A stretch of DNA of 64,000 nucleotides from Peromyscus leucopus (Eukaryota; Chordata; Mammalia; Rodentia; Cricetidae). The translations under genes were made by a program, and so were the position numbers. Location: NCBI RefSeq assembly GCF_004664715.2, contig NC_051063.1:141921819-141985818 (forward strand), given 5' to 3'. The first letter of the stretch is position 1, and each line of letters begins with the position of its first letter. The notes under the pieces were generated by a model. It was not told the DNA's origin. It was given only the letters and a program-made list of their open reading frames with translations, and searched no databases. Below are positions 35,076 through 46,440 of this stretch, in pieces.

Positions 35076-35732
35076 CAGCAGAAAGATGAGTGTTCAGCAA
35101 GATATTACCCTGCTTATGACTGGTATGGACTCTTAGGAGAGGCAAACACAAGCAGTGGATAGATAGGTGTCCTACAAATTAACCCTCTGTGGTTTGGGAA
35201 GTCATTTTCTAAATGGCAGGCAAGGTCTCCGGTGGTGATTCTCCTCCCTGGATCTGACTCCAGTCGACTGAAATGGAGCACAAGTAATGAACTTGGATAT
35301 CACATTTTGAAAGCTGGAGGCAAATTTCATTCCTTTCGGTAGGGAGTCTTTCATCTTTGGAAGCACAGGAGAAAATTTGTCCTGGAGGGCATCCTCCATA
35401 GGCCTTGTATGAGTGAAATACACAAAACTCATGTGGAGTCATGGCCCAAGTGTTGACCATACATCTGTTTCAAAAAAAGAAAATCAAAAAAGGAACCACA
35501 GTACTTCCACTTCATGAAAATGTGACTCTTCTGAAAGTGAAGACAAATCGATGAAACGGTTCTGAGAAAGGAGAGAGGTCATGAACTCCAATCCAAGTTA
35601 TTTGGATTTGAGTTTGCTATGGAAATGCTAAGGCGTGCAAATTCTATGTTTTCAAGCCATTCTTGAAATAATTTTGAAGTAATTTAATGTGTACCAGTCT
35701 TTTGTCTCCTTGTGTTTGTGTTACTATTTGAG
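35076..35732. other. unique sequence
   Basis: No gene or repeat recognised. Confidence 0.45.
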
Positions 35733-35913
35733 TGTATGTTTGTGTTATTATTTAAGTGCCTGGTTCCCATGGAGACCAGAAGATGGTATCAGAGCCCTTG
35801 GAACTGAAGTTACAGATGGTGGGAGCTGCCATGTGGGTTCTGGGAATTAAACCTATGTCCTCTAGAAGAACAACCATGCATGTTCTTAACCACTGACCCA
35901 TCTCTCCCACCCA
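35733..35913 (-). repeat. B2 SINE
   Basis: Inverted B2: 'ggagaccagaagatggtatc', 'ccttggaactgaagttacag', 'gccatgtgggttctgggaat', then 'ttcttaaccactgacccatc' ending 'tctcccaccc'. All are B2 landmarks in reverse order. Full-length with moderate divergence. Confidence 0.88.
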
Positions 35914-37707
35914 AACACTACCATTTTAAGAAAATATTTATTTAAATCTTTTGTATTTATTTAATAGCTGTTCAAATAGACTTAAAATCTAATTTGGGAC
36001 AGAAAGCTCATAATGAAGAGTGTGAATTGTACATCTAGTTATTCATTGACTATGTTAGTGTTAGTGGTAAGATGTGTTTGGTACCTGAGGATGAACTGTT
36101 GAATATCCATGGGAGGGTAGAGAGAGGACAGCAATCCCTGGATTCCATTGCTGGATCAGGATCCTAGTTTCCTAACACAATGTTTCTCACAGAGCCTATG
36201 GGATGGAGACAGGAGAAGGCACATAGAGGAAGGAATTAACATTAGACTTTTGCAGATGTAAGTGCCCGTTGATAACTTGATAAAAAAATGTTTATTCCCA
36301 AAATCCTAATAAAGAAATTTCTCTAGGTTAGTCTGAATCAATCAGTATCACAGAAGAGAAATTTTCTCTTGAAATTTCCCTTGAACTTCAATGTTTTTTC
36401 TTTTTTTTCTCAAGAGCCGTAATTTTTGTAACAGAAGTGGATGCTGTGAGCTATTTATTTAAGCTTTTTCCCATGCCAGAGGATGATTTAAAAATGATTA
36501 GGAGAGTTTAGGCTTCCTGTTATTTAAGATCAAGAGAGGTGTAAAGCCAGATCTCCACTGCTTCCCACCCCCACCCACCCACATCTCTCCATGAGAAGAA
36601 CACAAACAAACAAGCAAAGACAGAATTACATCAGCATGACTCAGACCACAGCAAGGGCTGTGGCCAGGAGACTCTACCAACTTAGAACGTGAAGCAAAGG
36701 CAGGAGAATTTTCCCTCCCCACTCCCCCCAGAGCCCAGACTGTGCCTTGCTGATGGGGGAGAAGGTAGAAACTCAGTCTGGGAAATCCCAGTGTGTTCCT
36801 ACCTGCTCTCTGAGGCATGGAGGGAGTCAACATTCCTTGTTTCTCCAGTTAATGAGGAGTAAAAAGGAGGAGGAAAATGACTATCTACGATATCACTCAA
36901 GCAAGATCATCTCAGGGTTTCATAGTGTACCTCCAATAGGAGTAAGACATGTCCCCAGGAAGCCAAGCTTGGCATCAAACAATAAAGAAAGGAGCACAGA
37001 TCCCAGGAGGAACCACCTAAAACATGTGAAAATTCCTGATCTAATCCATTGGCTACAAAAGAAAAATCCTATCCTTCCAGCTGTAATTTTAGGGAAGGGC
37101 CTAGGTAACTTGTGTGGGTACAGGGAATGAAGAATGACTAATTCTATGGAAAAACATGAAAAATAGCCCAGATATGTTAATAAATAAAGTGTTTGGAAGA
37201 AAGAGTAAGTACACCCTTTTATCATCTTGGAACAGACCAATGTTTTCCAAAATACAAGAAAAAAAAATTACATAGTATAAGAAAATGTTACATGTATTTG
37301 GTTGAAAATATTCTTAATAACCACAAGTGATAATAATGTTTAGAAATCTAAACCTAAGCTAACCTAGGGGAAATTTGACAAATGTCTATTGTTCAGTTAA
37401 TAAAAGTTCTGACAAATCAATAAAAAATGGAACACTAACAGTTTTCAAAGACATAAATAAAAATGCCCAATAAATACATTTAGTTTCTGAGCTTTGCTCA
37501 CAATTTTTTAAAACGTGCAAATGAAAAACAGTACCTTCCCATTTTTCATCTCTGACCAAATAAATGCCAAGGTAGATTTTTCTTCAGAGTCAAAGCAGGG
37601 GAAAGTGACTTGTCACCTTACTCAAAGGTTCTGGAGAGCAAGTGACGGATGCATTTCCAGCTCAGAATGAATCAGTCACTAGTTCTACAGTTCCAAACAC
37701 AGACAAA

Positions 37708-37713
<6 letters not shown>
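35914..37713. other. 1.8 kb unique sequence
   Basis: No recognised repeat. A 127-codon plus-strand frame at 36747-37130 and a 111-codon minus frame at 36498-36833 are among the longest non-repeat frames in the window, but neither has a recognisable domain, start context or splice structure. I do not call them genes. Confidence 0.4.

Positions 37714-37762
<49 letters not shown>
37714..37762. repeat. (AT)24 microsatellite
   Basis: Pure alternating AT, self-complementary and able to extrude as a cruciform. Confidence 0.97.
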
Positions 37763-37765
<3 letters not shown>

Positions 37766-37848
37766 TTCATATACTCTTTTACAAAAACATAAAATATTAA
37801 TGGCAGTAAAATATCTGTGAATATAGAATGATAGTTATGATAAATTTA

Positions 37849-38046
37849 GCTGGGCTAGGTGGCACACACCTGTAACCTCAGGGTTTGGGAGGATAAGATG
37901 GGAAGGGGATGAATGTGAGTATAGCCTGGGCTATATAGTGAGACTGTGCCTCAGTAAAACAAAGGGCAGGGATGTAGCTCAATGAGAGAATGTTTCCTTA
38001 GGCTACACAAAACCCTAGCTTTGAACTCTAGCACTTGAATAAACAA
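37849..38046 (+). repeat. dimeric B1-ID type SINE (B1-dID-like)
   Basis: The left B1 half has 'gctgggctaggtggcacaca', 'ctgtaacctcagggtttggg' and 'agcctgggctatatagtgag'. The right ID half has 'ggcagggatgtagctcaatg' and 'ctttgaactctagcacttga'. Same architecture as 3698-3920. Confidence 0.78.
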
Positions 38047-39417
38047 ATCAGGTTGAACTGCACAGAATTGATTCTTCGGCATGTTACATGATTAAAAAAT
38101 ATGTCAAGCACACCATGGCATATATAACACGATTTCTTTTTCTAATGTGTGCATCATATTTTTCCTTGACTATGCCTACAGATTTATGCTTATGTCTCCC
38201 ATAGAAGCACGCAGATACATACCGATCCCTTTGGATTGAATGAGCTGATATCTTCATGAGTGCACAGAGTTCCTAAGAAATGATGTGTGCAGGTTGCATG
38301 TGACATCTGTTGGCCTCTGCTGATGGAGAGCCTTCCACCCTCTCCTTTTGGACATTCTGGGTTTTCTGACCATGCCTCTGCATTCTTTCATATTAATCAT
38401 TACCATCACCATTGAAAATATTTAGTTTATGGAGACACAAGGCACACTGGGCTGTTTTCTTCTTCATAGCTCACACTGAAAACTGCTTTTTTTTTATTAA
38501 GAAGCAGATTTTTTTTCCCCCTGCCTACCAGTGGGGTTAAAGGGTCATTGTAGAAATTTAAAAGATATAGCCTTTTCCAATCATGACAGCCTGCAATAAT
38601 TTGTCCTTACCAGGGATGTTCTGTGAGGGCTTATCACGCTCAGTGTTGTGTTAAAACACGAACTCACCTCTTCCCCTGAGAAACTCACATTTTAATAAAG
38701 GGCATGAATTCTAGTGAAGTGGACAAATGAATAACAAGTGATTCATCGTCCTGTAAGGGCTCTTGAAAGATTGCAGTGACAAGCTATAAATGAGATGCCT
38801 CGTCATGTTGGGGCTTGAATTGCTACTTAGTTTTTAAAATATAATGTATTTTCTGAAATACTAACTCTGCTTATTCACCAAGTTTAGGAAAATGGCAAAC
38901 AAGTCCAACATGCCCAGCTTTGAAGAGTTTTGTATCTAGCTTTGGTTTGACCATTTAGAAAGCACTCGTAGGTGAAGTGACGAAGCGCCCAGACAATGCC
39001 GAATGGTAACTCCAAGCTGCATGAGATCCATTTCTAAGCATTCTTAGATGACTGTTTCTTCATGATAATAAGTCATCTTCCATGGCTCACTCTGCTGACT
39101 CACTGTTGGGATACTATATATTTTGGTAATTTTATCGTTGATGGACAAGTATGCCAAGCTTTATTTTTTCCATGGGCATGAGACACATTTATAAGCATCT
39201 GGCCTAGAGATTACCTTATTGATGAGGCTGTACCTTTCTGAAAACAGAAATGCAATATGGAGGTGGCCGTGTGTAGACAGCATGTGACAATGTACTTGCC
39301 TCTTGTTTTGATCCATATAGCATCCTTTTATTCCTAATGGTCATGCCCTATGGTGGGCAATGGATCTCCTGGCCACACATTGCATGTAGAGAAGAACTGC
39401 TTTCTAAAACAATGTGA
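38047..39417. other. 1.4 kb unique sequence
   Basis: No gene or repeat recognised. Confidence 0.45.
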
Positions 39418-39596
39418 GGGCTGGTGGCATGACTCACTGGATAAAGACTCTTGCCACCAAGGCTGACAACCTGGGTTCTATCCTTGGGGCTCATATAGTA
39501 GATGAAGAGAACTTATTGGTGGAAGTTGTTTTTCTGACCTCCACATCCATGGCATGTATGTATGTATGTATGTAAATGTGCTTCACTTGCATGTAT
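39418..39596 (+). repeat. B3 SINE with (TATG)n tail
   Basis: 'agggctggtggcatgactca', 'ggataaagactcttgccacc', 'aacctgggttctatccttgg' (B-box-like), 'gaagagaacttattggtgga', 'ttctgacctccacatccatg'. The tail contains GTAT/TATG repeats at 39553-39574. Confidence 0.85.
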
Positions 39597-39639
39597 ACAC
39601 ACACACACACACACACACACATACACACACACACACAGG
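39597..39639. repeat. (AC)n microsatellite
   Basis: AC run with one ACAT interruption, grown from the tail of the preceding B3. Confidence 0.95.
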
Positions 39640-39790
39640 ATAAAGTGGCAAATATATATAAAACTAATTTTAGATAATACAACAAAACCTGAATGCTCAA
39701 AACATTTTTTTTTGTTTGCTTGTCTAAGGAAGATTGGATTTGCAGCCACAAACAAATAAAGGAGAAATGGGTCTGAAAAACCACCAGAGA

Positions 39791-39986
39791 ACTATAGGTT
39801 CTCAACCTTCTTAATGCTAATACCCCTTAATATAATTACTCATGTTGTGGTGACCCACAACCATAAAATCATTTTAATTGCTACTTCAACACTGTAACTT
39901 TACTACTGCTATGAATTGTTGTGCAAATATTTTTGGAGATGGAGGTGTGCCAAAGGGGTCATGACCCACAGGTTGAGAACTGCTGG
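39791..39986. mobile_element. URR1-like non-autonomous hAT DNA transposon
   Basis: A 196-bp element with terminal inverted repeats: ggttctcaacct (39797-39808) and aggttgagaact (39970-39981), 11 of 12 paired. Inside are 'gttgtggtgacccacaacca' (39845) and 'ccaaaggggtcatgacccac' (39949), as in the rodent URR1 family derived from hAT-Charlie elements. The flanks accagaga and actagagc agree at 6 of 8 positions, compatible with the 8-bp duplication of hAT transposons. No transposase. Confidence 0.85.
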
Positions 39987-41548
39987 ACTAGAGCGATGTG
40001 TAGACTGTGGTATAGGTTGACATCAAATGAACACAACAGGTGTGCAAATGACAAGGGAGATGAGAACAGGACCAGGTGGGACTCACTGATGCACAGGATG
40101 CTCTCCAACTATGGGACATGAAGGTTAGGACCAAAGAGTCTGCATGGGCACTATTAGGCAGTGTCATTACAGGATCACATTGGATAAGGATACATGACTC
40201 AGGTGATGCTGCAAAATAAGCAGGTAATGGCAGAATCTGAAGTCAATTGCTTAATTAGACAAGCTGATAGGTTCCAATTTGAAGGCAGGAACAGTTGAAT
40301 CACTAAGATACTTTACCACCAATGAAGGAAAATATTTACACTGTTTGATGAACCTATGGAAGTGCAGGAATCTGGTATCTTGTGTGCCTAATGGCTGGCT
40401 TCCAGTCTCTGTCAACCAAACCTAAAATAGGTCTCCAGATGTGGATGATGATGGGGAAGACAGTATCTGAACAGATCCTGAGAAGTCCTGAGAGGAGCGG
40501 TACCCATGCCTTTACAATGAGAAACACATACTTCAAAGTTCTGAGTCAGGGGTAGGGTTATACAGAAGCATGGGGGAAAAGGGAGGAAATGGAAGAGGAG
40601 ACAGACATATCTTGTTATGGGTTTGAAGCCATTCAAAGTCACTTAAGTTGTAATAATGAGGTTCATTTAAGACCCGGGACTCACGGAAATAATATGGTTA
40701 AAGCCACGAGACATTATAACTATACTTGCCATAACAGAATCCATTTGAACTATTATTAATCTAATCTCATAAGTGCATGTAATACCCCAGCAAGCAAACC
40801 AAAGCTTTGAATTTGGTCTACACTAATAGTAAGAGTATCTCCTGTGCTTTTCACTGGGATTCTCTGTACCATTAAGCAATTACTGGTGGCTAGAATACCA
40901 GCCCACATGTCGCTATTTCTGGTTAGGGGATTTTCTTGCTTGCCTGACTAAATCTTCCAATTAAATGCAATGGTACTACATCCATTTCAGGTCTGCACTC
41001 ACAATGCAGAGGGAAAAGTATTGTTACTTTCTGTAAACAGTCTGAGGAGCCATTGAACCACACACATCGATTTGCTGATTTGAAGCCTGCTAAGGGTGGG
41101 GTGTCATTGTGTAACTGGAGACAGTGAAACAAGGAGACAAGAGCAGTCTCAGGAACGAGAGTAGAATCTTTATAGACAAGGCCACTTCTTCCAACAGATA
41201 TTTCAAGGATTTCGTTTTTCATCATCTCTACCAGTTTTATCAATAGTTACATTTGAAGGAATTTGTTTTTATTTCAAGTTCTATTGAAAATGGGGGGCAG
41301 ACCAAGCATGGGCAAAAATAACAAAACTGGTGAAATTTCAACAATGTTTATCAGAAATTCAAAGTTTTGAATGAAACCAGGAATGGCAGTGAGGCCATTA
41401 CTGTGGCAGCTGCTGCATATGCTAATTCATTATGACACTTACGTGCACCTGAAAATGGGAAAATAGCTTAATTTTCAAAAGTCAGATTTGCATCTAGAAA
41501 TATTTTGTTTAGGAGAACGAGCAATCTTTTATTCTTTTTTAAAACATG

Positions 41549-41550
<2 letters not shown>
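39987..41550. other. 1.56 kb unique sequence
   Basis: No gene or repeat recognised. Confidence 0.45.

Positions 41551-41598
<48 letters not shown>
41551..41598. repeat. (GT)24 microsatellite
   Basis: Pure GT run upstream of an inverted B2-like SINE. Confidence 0.97.
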
Positions 41599-41601
<3 letters not shown>

Positions 41602-41635
41602 GATATATGTTCATCTGTGTCTGCTCAGAAAACAG

Positions 41636-41770
41636 AGGAGGGAGTTGAATCCCTTGGAGCCAGAGTAACAGGGGTTTGAAGGATTCCAGACTGCTTGTGT
41701 TGGTCCTGGGATTTGAACTTCAAACCTCATGGTTGCTCTGCAAATGCTTGAAATTGCTGACAAGCCCCTT
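41636..41770 (-). repeat. B2-like SINE, diverged
   Basis: 'aatcccttggagccagagta', 'tggtcctgggatttgaactt' and 'catggttgctctgcaaatgc' keep the inverted B2 order with many changes. Confidence 0.55.
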
Positions 41771-41944
41771 GAGCTATTTTTTTAACCATTTTTAGTAAGG
41801 ATCTAACTTTTTTTTTCATAAAATAATGATAATTGATGAACAAATTTCTTTGGGTTTAAGAAGGCCAGCACAGAGAAATTATTTCTGAATTACAGGATAG
41901 GGAAGAAGCATGCAGCCCGTGAAAAATCACTACCTCAGGGTCCA

Positions 41945-42100
41945 GGCTGTAATCCCAGTGTCAACTGGATGCTTAAACCTGGGACATTCCCTTTCCTAAA
42001 TGTCTCAGGTTTAACTGTACAAAGTAGACAGTAGTAGTAGACCTACTGCATAGTTACTGTGAAAATTAACTGAGATCCCAAATTAAAGAACTTACCTCAT
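41945..42100 (+). repeat. MIR SINE remnant
   Basis: 'cctttcctaaatgtctcagg', 'tactgcatagttactgtgaa' and 'aattaactgagatccc', then 'aaagaactta', follow the MIR order: cttaacctc, tgtaaaatg, catagggttgtgaggattaa, taaagcgctta. Heavily diverged. Confidence 0.5.
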
Positions 42101-43166
42101 GTCTTAATTATTCATGAGCAAGTTCGTATTAGGAACCATGGGGATCATACTAATGGTAGAAGGTAATGAATATATAAATAACTTAGTGGATTTAGGTAAA
42201 GTCATAGATAATGGTAGTTCTAGACTTTTTTTGAAGATAATAAAATCAAGGACCTGTGGGATGGATTTGTAGCTTTTTAATGATTTCATCGCAGAAGTTA
42301 CTACTGGAATGCCTGAGAATGATGCCTTAAGGTGTTACATTTGGAAACAAAAAGTGAGTGTGAGTATCTATGGATGAGGCAGACAGACCTGCCCCAGTTA
42401 AATGGAGAAATCATTAGTCATTGGATGTGTGTGTATATATATATATACACACATTGTTTATTTGTCATAAAGAAGAATAAAATCATCATGTTTGGGGGGA
42501 AAACAAAAGCCACTGGAGACCATCTTATTAAATAAATTAAGTCCATCTCTGAAAGACAAACAGTGTATTTTTCTTTCATTTGTAATTCCTAGATTTTACA
42601 TAGATACATAAGGTCATGGATATAGGCTGACATGAAATAAAGTACAACCATCTAGGGGACAAAGTGGGGGGATGGTGAGAAGGGGGGGGGGTCTGTGGAT
42701 GGGAGTCTGTGGAGGGGAGCATGCTTAGCACATGCTCTAGCTTAAAAATGAAAGAAGAGGAGGTTCAAAAGCACATCCCTGACTCCCAGGTCTGTACTTC
42801 TTTGTCAGAAACTTAATCATTAGAGTGTCTCCAAATCTGGCTTTGTTGCTGGTTTTTGTTTTGTTGTTATTGTTCTTTTTTAATGGAGAGAAATGACTTC
42901 TGGCTGACTTTTAACTTGATGATTCAACAATCTTAAGAGAGATGAGATAAAATGTAAGATGTCTTCAATTTTATTATATTATATGTGACTTCTTGATTTT
43001 TAACAATTAAATATAATTTTAATTGTTCATCCTTATACATCGAAACAATTCAGAATTCAGTGGTAAGCTATTACCTTATATAAACATCTAAGCAGAGAAA
43101 GTAGAAAAAGACAACAACAAGAAAAAATCCTTCCTGTTAACTGGTAGTTCTTATAGTTAAATACAC
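42101..43166. other. unique sequence
   Basis: No gene. A short palindromic GTGTATATATACAC-type stretch lies near 42430-42453, and a G10 run is at 42682-42691. Confidence 0.45.
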
Positions 43167-43375
43167 TTTGGGAGCTGGGGTAATGGCTCAGAGGTTAAGA
43201 GCACTGGTGGTTTTTCCAGCAAATGTGGGTTCAATTCCCAGCACCCACATGGTGACTCACAACTGTCTACAATGCCACTTTGGGGGATCTGACTCTCTTC
43301 TTGCCTCCTTTAACACCAGGCACACAAGTGGTGCACAGACATGCATGCAGGCAAACAAAACAAACAAAACAAAAC
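43167..43375 (+). repeat. B2 SINE
   Basis: Head 'ggagctggggtaatggctca' (A-box region), an intact Pol III B-box ggttcaattcc at 43228-43238, 'cccagcacccacatggtgac', 'atctgactctcttcttgcct', 'acaagtggtgcacagacatg' and an AAAC-rich tail. Near full length. The 73-codon frame at 43168 is this SINE read through. Confidence 0.93.
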
Positions 43376-43399
43376 CATATACAAATTAACTAGTAATTA

Positions 43400-43533
43400 A
43401 ACAAACATTTCAATATATTTTTAATATATGTAATATGAATATATTTTATAATAAATTATAATACAATATAAATATTTATAATTATTATATTACATACCAT
43501 ATATAATAAATATAATACAAATAATTATACAAT

Positions 43534-43540
<7 letters not shown>
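43400..43540. repeat. AT-rich low-complexity sequence
   Basis: Almost entirely A and T, TAATATA/ATAATA-like units, between the B2 tail and a pure AT repeat. Confidence 0.9.

Positions 43541-43612
<72 letters not shown>
43541..43612. repeat. (AT)n(AG)n compound microsatellite
   Basis: About 16 AT units then about 19 AG units with an abrupt switch at 43573-43575. Confidence 0.97.
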
Positions 43613-43616
<4 letters not shown>

Positions 43617-43744
43617 CAAAATTCCAATAAGCACAATTAACTCCCATTCTTGTTTTCCTGCTTTTTCCAAGGGAGAATTGAGTATTGGGCAGTTTACATC
43701 TTTGGAGCCTATATTGGTTTGGATCTTAAGCATTCTCCAAAGGC

Positions 43745-44080
43745 CCTTTCGTTAAAGGCATAGTAAGCAGTGTGTGGACCTACTGGGAAGTCACTGAACC
43801 CTTGAGAAGCAGGGCCTGCCCAGTGGGTGGGAGAAAGTTACATCATTGGTGGGGTGCCCTTGGAGTGCCGTGTGGAACCCTGGCCCTGCCATTCTGTTTT
43901 GGCTTTCTAGCTCTTAGAAGAGAGTAGTTGGCAACATCACTTATGCAGGTCATGATATTTAGCCCATCACGGGACCACAAGCAATAGAGCCACAGATTAC
44001 AAACCTCGAAAACTGGGAACCAAACTTTCCTTTCTGTACCTGTTTGTGTTTTGTCATAGCAATTGAAAGGTAACAAACTC
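43745..44080 (+). mobile_element. ancient MaLR-type LTR (MLT1/MST-like)
   Basis: 'gtgtggacctactgggaagt' near the start and, at the right end, 'aaactttcctttctgtacct' and 'tgttttgtcatagcaattga' followed by 'aaggtaacaaa'. These correspond to the 5' 'ggacctactggga' and 3' 'ttttgtcacagcaatgaaa..taacaca' of MLT1/MST LTRs. Boundaries are approximate; no target duplication found. Confidence 0.65.
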
Positions 44081-44897
44081 TGCTCTCCTGGCCTTTGTTC
44101 TCAGTTTTGGTTAAATTTGACTTTTAAAAGGATATGCTGTCCAGTTGTTTACTCTTGCCTTTCAAAGGCAAGTGTGAGATTCAGTGACAAGAGATCTGGA
44201 GGCTTAATAACGTAAGATAAAGGCCATTTGCCCTTTATAAGATTTTATAACTATTTCTTCTCACTCCTTCCCTAAACTAAAAGCCTCATTCTTCCCCGTA
44301 GAGTCTGGCCAGAATGGGAAACAGCAAGACCCACAGCCCAGCTACAGAAGAAGCTCATGGCATTGACCCTGTGACTTCCTAATAGATCTGAAGCGTGCTT
44401 GGTTCCTGGAAGTCATCTGTTGAGTAGCTCCGAGCCATTGTATATCTTGTTAGATCAACAGAAGTGCCACAGAATGAACTAAAATCTCCCTGCAGAGTTG
44501 CTGTATCATATGCCCAGAACATTGCAAACTTTCAACAAATTCATGTTACAATCCTGAGCAGCCATGGTTGAGTCTGTATGGGGTTAAGTGAGAAATATGG
44601 TGCTGTTGTTATGTGTCTTTGGGGAATGACTAAGCCCTGGGCATAAAGGGTCTGAAGGAATCCTTTTTCAGCCCTTTGTAAGTGCACCACAGGCTGAAGA
44701 AATAAAAGGAAAGGGGTCCAACTTTCCTGGAGCCTTATAACCTCAGACAGGACCTTACCCGCCACTGTGTCTTAGTCTACTTTGAGGTAGAGGACTTTCC
44801 TGATCTTCAAGTTTATTATGACAGCTGACAGTCATCAAGAAAGAAGACAGACCCTTTGTTTTAGCTATCCCTTTTCTGGCTTGTCTATTTAGCTGTG
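44081..44897. other. unique sequence
   Basis: No gene or repeat recognised. Confidence 0.4.
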
Positions 44898-44944
44898 TAT
44901 GTGTGTATGTATGTATGTATGTATGTATGTATGTATGTATGTAT
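44898..44944. repeat. (TATG)n microsatellite
   Basis: About eleven TATG/GTAT units. Confidence 0.95.
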
Positions 44945-45165
44945 CTGTTGTTCTGTCTGTCATCTATCTATATATCTGTTTAGTTATCAATCATATACAT
45001 ATTCACCTATTGTCTATATATCATATAATACCTATTAATCTATTGTCTGTTATCTATTAGCCAATCATACATCTTTGTATCTCTCATTTATCTATTCTCC
45101 ATCATCTATTATATTACATATCCATCATCTCCTGTCATCTATGTATTATTTATTTATCCACCTTT
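44945..45165. repeat. cryptic degenerate (TCTA/TCAT)n sequence
   Basis: Recurring 'atctat' and 'ctatc' words separated by irregular bases: a decayed tetranucleotide array continuing from the TATG tract. Confidence 0.7.
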
Positions 45166-45264
45166 GTAAGCAACATAGTTCTTTCTTGGCTTTTAAAATA
45201 TTCAGATTTTTTTTTACTTTTTTGCTTTCTTCTCTTCTCTCCTTCCTTTCCCTACATATTCATT

Positions 45265-46440
45265 AAAAAACTGCCTTATTAAAGTTTGAAGTACACATCA
45301 TGACATACTTTAGCATGCATGTACAGCCATTAAACTCTCAGCATCAAGTGAGACCATCGCCTGCAGGGGTCACTTCTTCCTTTGAATCCCTTCCATCAGC
45401 CTTGCCCACTTCTTCCCAGGTGAGGACAGCCTTGCTTGCTCTGGTCTTTAGCTTGCATTCCCAGAATCTAAATAAATAAAATCATTTAATATACAATGTA
45501 TCTCCCCTGTGTCATTTCCCTCAACAGAGTGACTTTATCGCTGCTGCTGCTGCTACTGCTGCATGTACCAACAGTGTCCTATTTTTCACTGTTCAGTATA
45601 AACTCATTTCGTCGACATAACAGAACTTATGAATGTGATTCCATATTGATAGGAATGTAAGTTGTTCCTAGGACAAATAGATTTTCTGTAAGCATTTATT
45701 CAGAAATCTTCTCTCGATATTTGAATATAGATAGATACATAGATAAATACATAGTAAATAGATTTAGATAAGTACCTAGGAGATGAATAGCTGACTCTTT
45801 AACTTTTTAAGAGAAGAACAGGCTGTTTTTGAAAGTGGTTATTCTCACTAGGAACCTGTAAGACTCCCTGTTCCTTTACATCCTCACAGTTACCTCATAT
45901 GGCCAGATTTCTTCTTCTCCTTGTAGGTGCTGGACTGAGTATGTATTGCTAACTCATAGCGAGTTTTTACTTCATTCCTCTAATGACCAATATGTCAAAT
46001 ATTTTCATAGGTTTATTTACAAGCTGTGTACTTTCTTTGAAGTTTTCCATCAGCTCTTTTGTCTATTTTAAATCCGTTATTTCTTTTCTCTTGTCAAGTT
46101 TGGAATTTTTTCATGCATCCTGGACAGTAATCCTTTGCTTTGCAAGTATTTTCATCTTAGGCTCAGGTTTATCTTTTCACTTGCTGAATAATGTTTTCTG
46201 TAGGACTCCAGTTTTAAATGCAATAAAGTTCATTTCTCGTGTCTTTCCTTTCAAAGTTATACATCTAGTATCATGCCTGAATGACCTTTCTCTAACCCAA
46301 AATCACATAGGTTCTATGTTCCTCTTTCACATCTCTCCCTGTCTATTGGAGTCTCAACCATTCATGAAGGCCAAGGACATTTGCTACAAGACATTGTCCC
46401 TTTGCCTTTTGGTCTTGTATCATTTGAATGAGAATTTCTG
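45265..46440 (-). repeat. ancient L1 (L1M-type), inverted, 1.2 kb
   Basis: The plus strand follows the antisense of old mammalian L1 3' ends over its full length: 'gaagtacacatcatgacata' at 45290, 'aataaaatcatttaatatac' at 45475, 'agtacctaggagatgaatag' at 45770, 'actttttaagagaagaacag' at 45801, 'ttcctttacatcctcacagt' at 45871, 'atattttcataggtttattt' at 45998 and 'ttgcaagtattttcatctta' at 46139. A 153-codon plus-strand frame (45983-46444) is antisense L1 and not a gene. Boundaries approximate. Confidence 0.75.

Noticed and set aside
36747..37130. 127-codon plus-strand frame
   Set aside because: No family recognised and no supporting exon structure. Expected by chance in 64 kb.
43180..43245. 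tRNA-like Pol III boxes (also in other B2/B3/B4 copies)
   Set aside because: These belong to SINE heads. No cloverleaf with an acceptor stem is present, so they are not tRNA genes.
43168..43389. 73-codon frame
   Set aside because: It is a read-through of a B2 SINE.
44898..45165. Regular array considered as a CRISPR or satellite
   Set aside because: It is a tetranucleotide repeat decaying into degenerate units, without spacers, in a mammalian genome.
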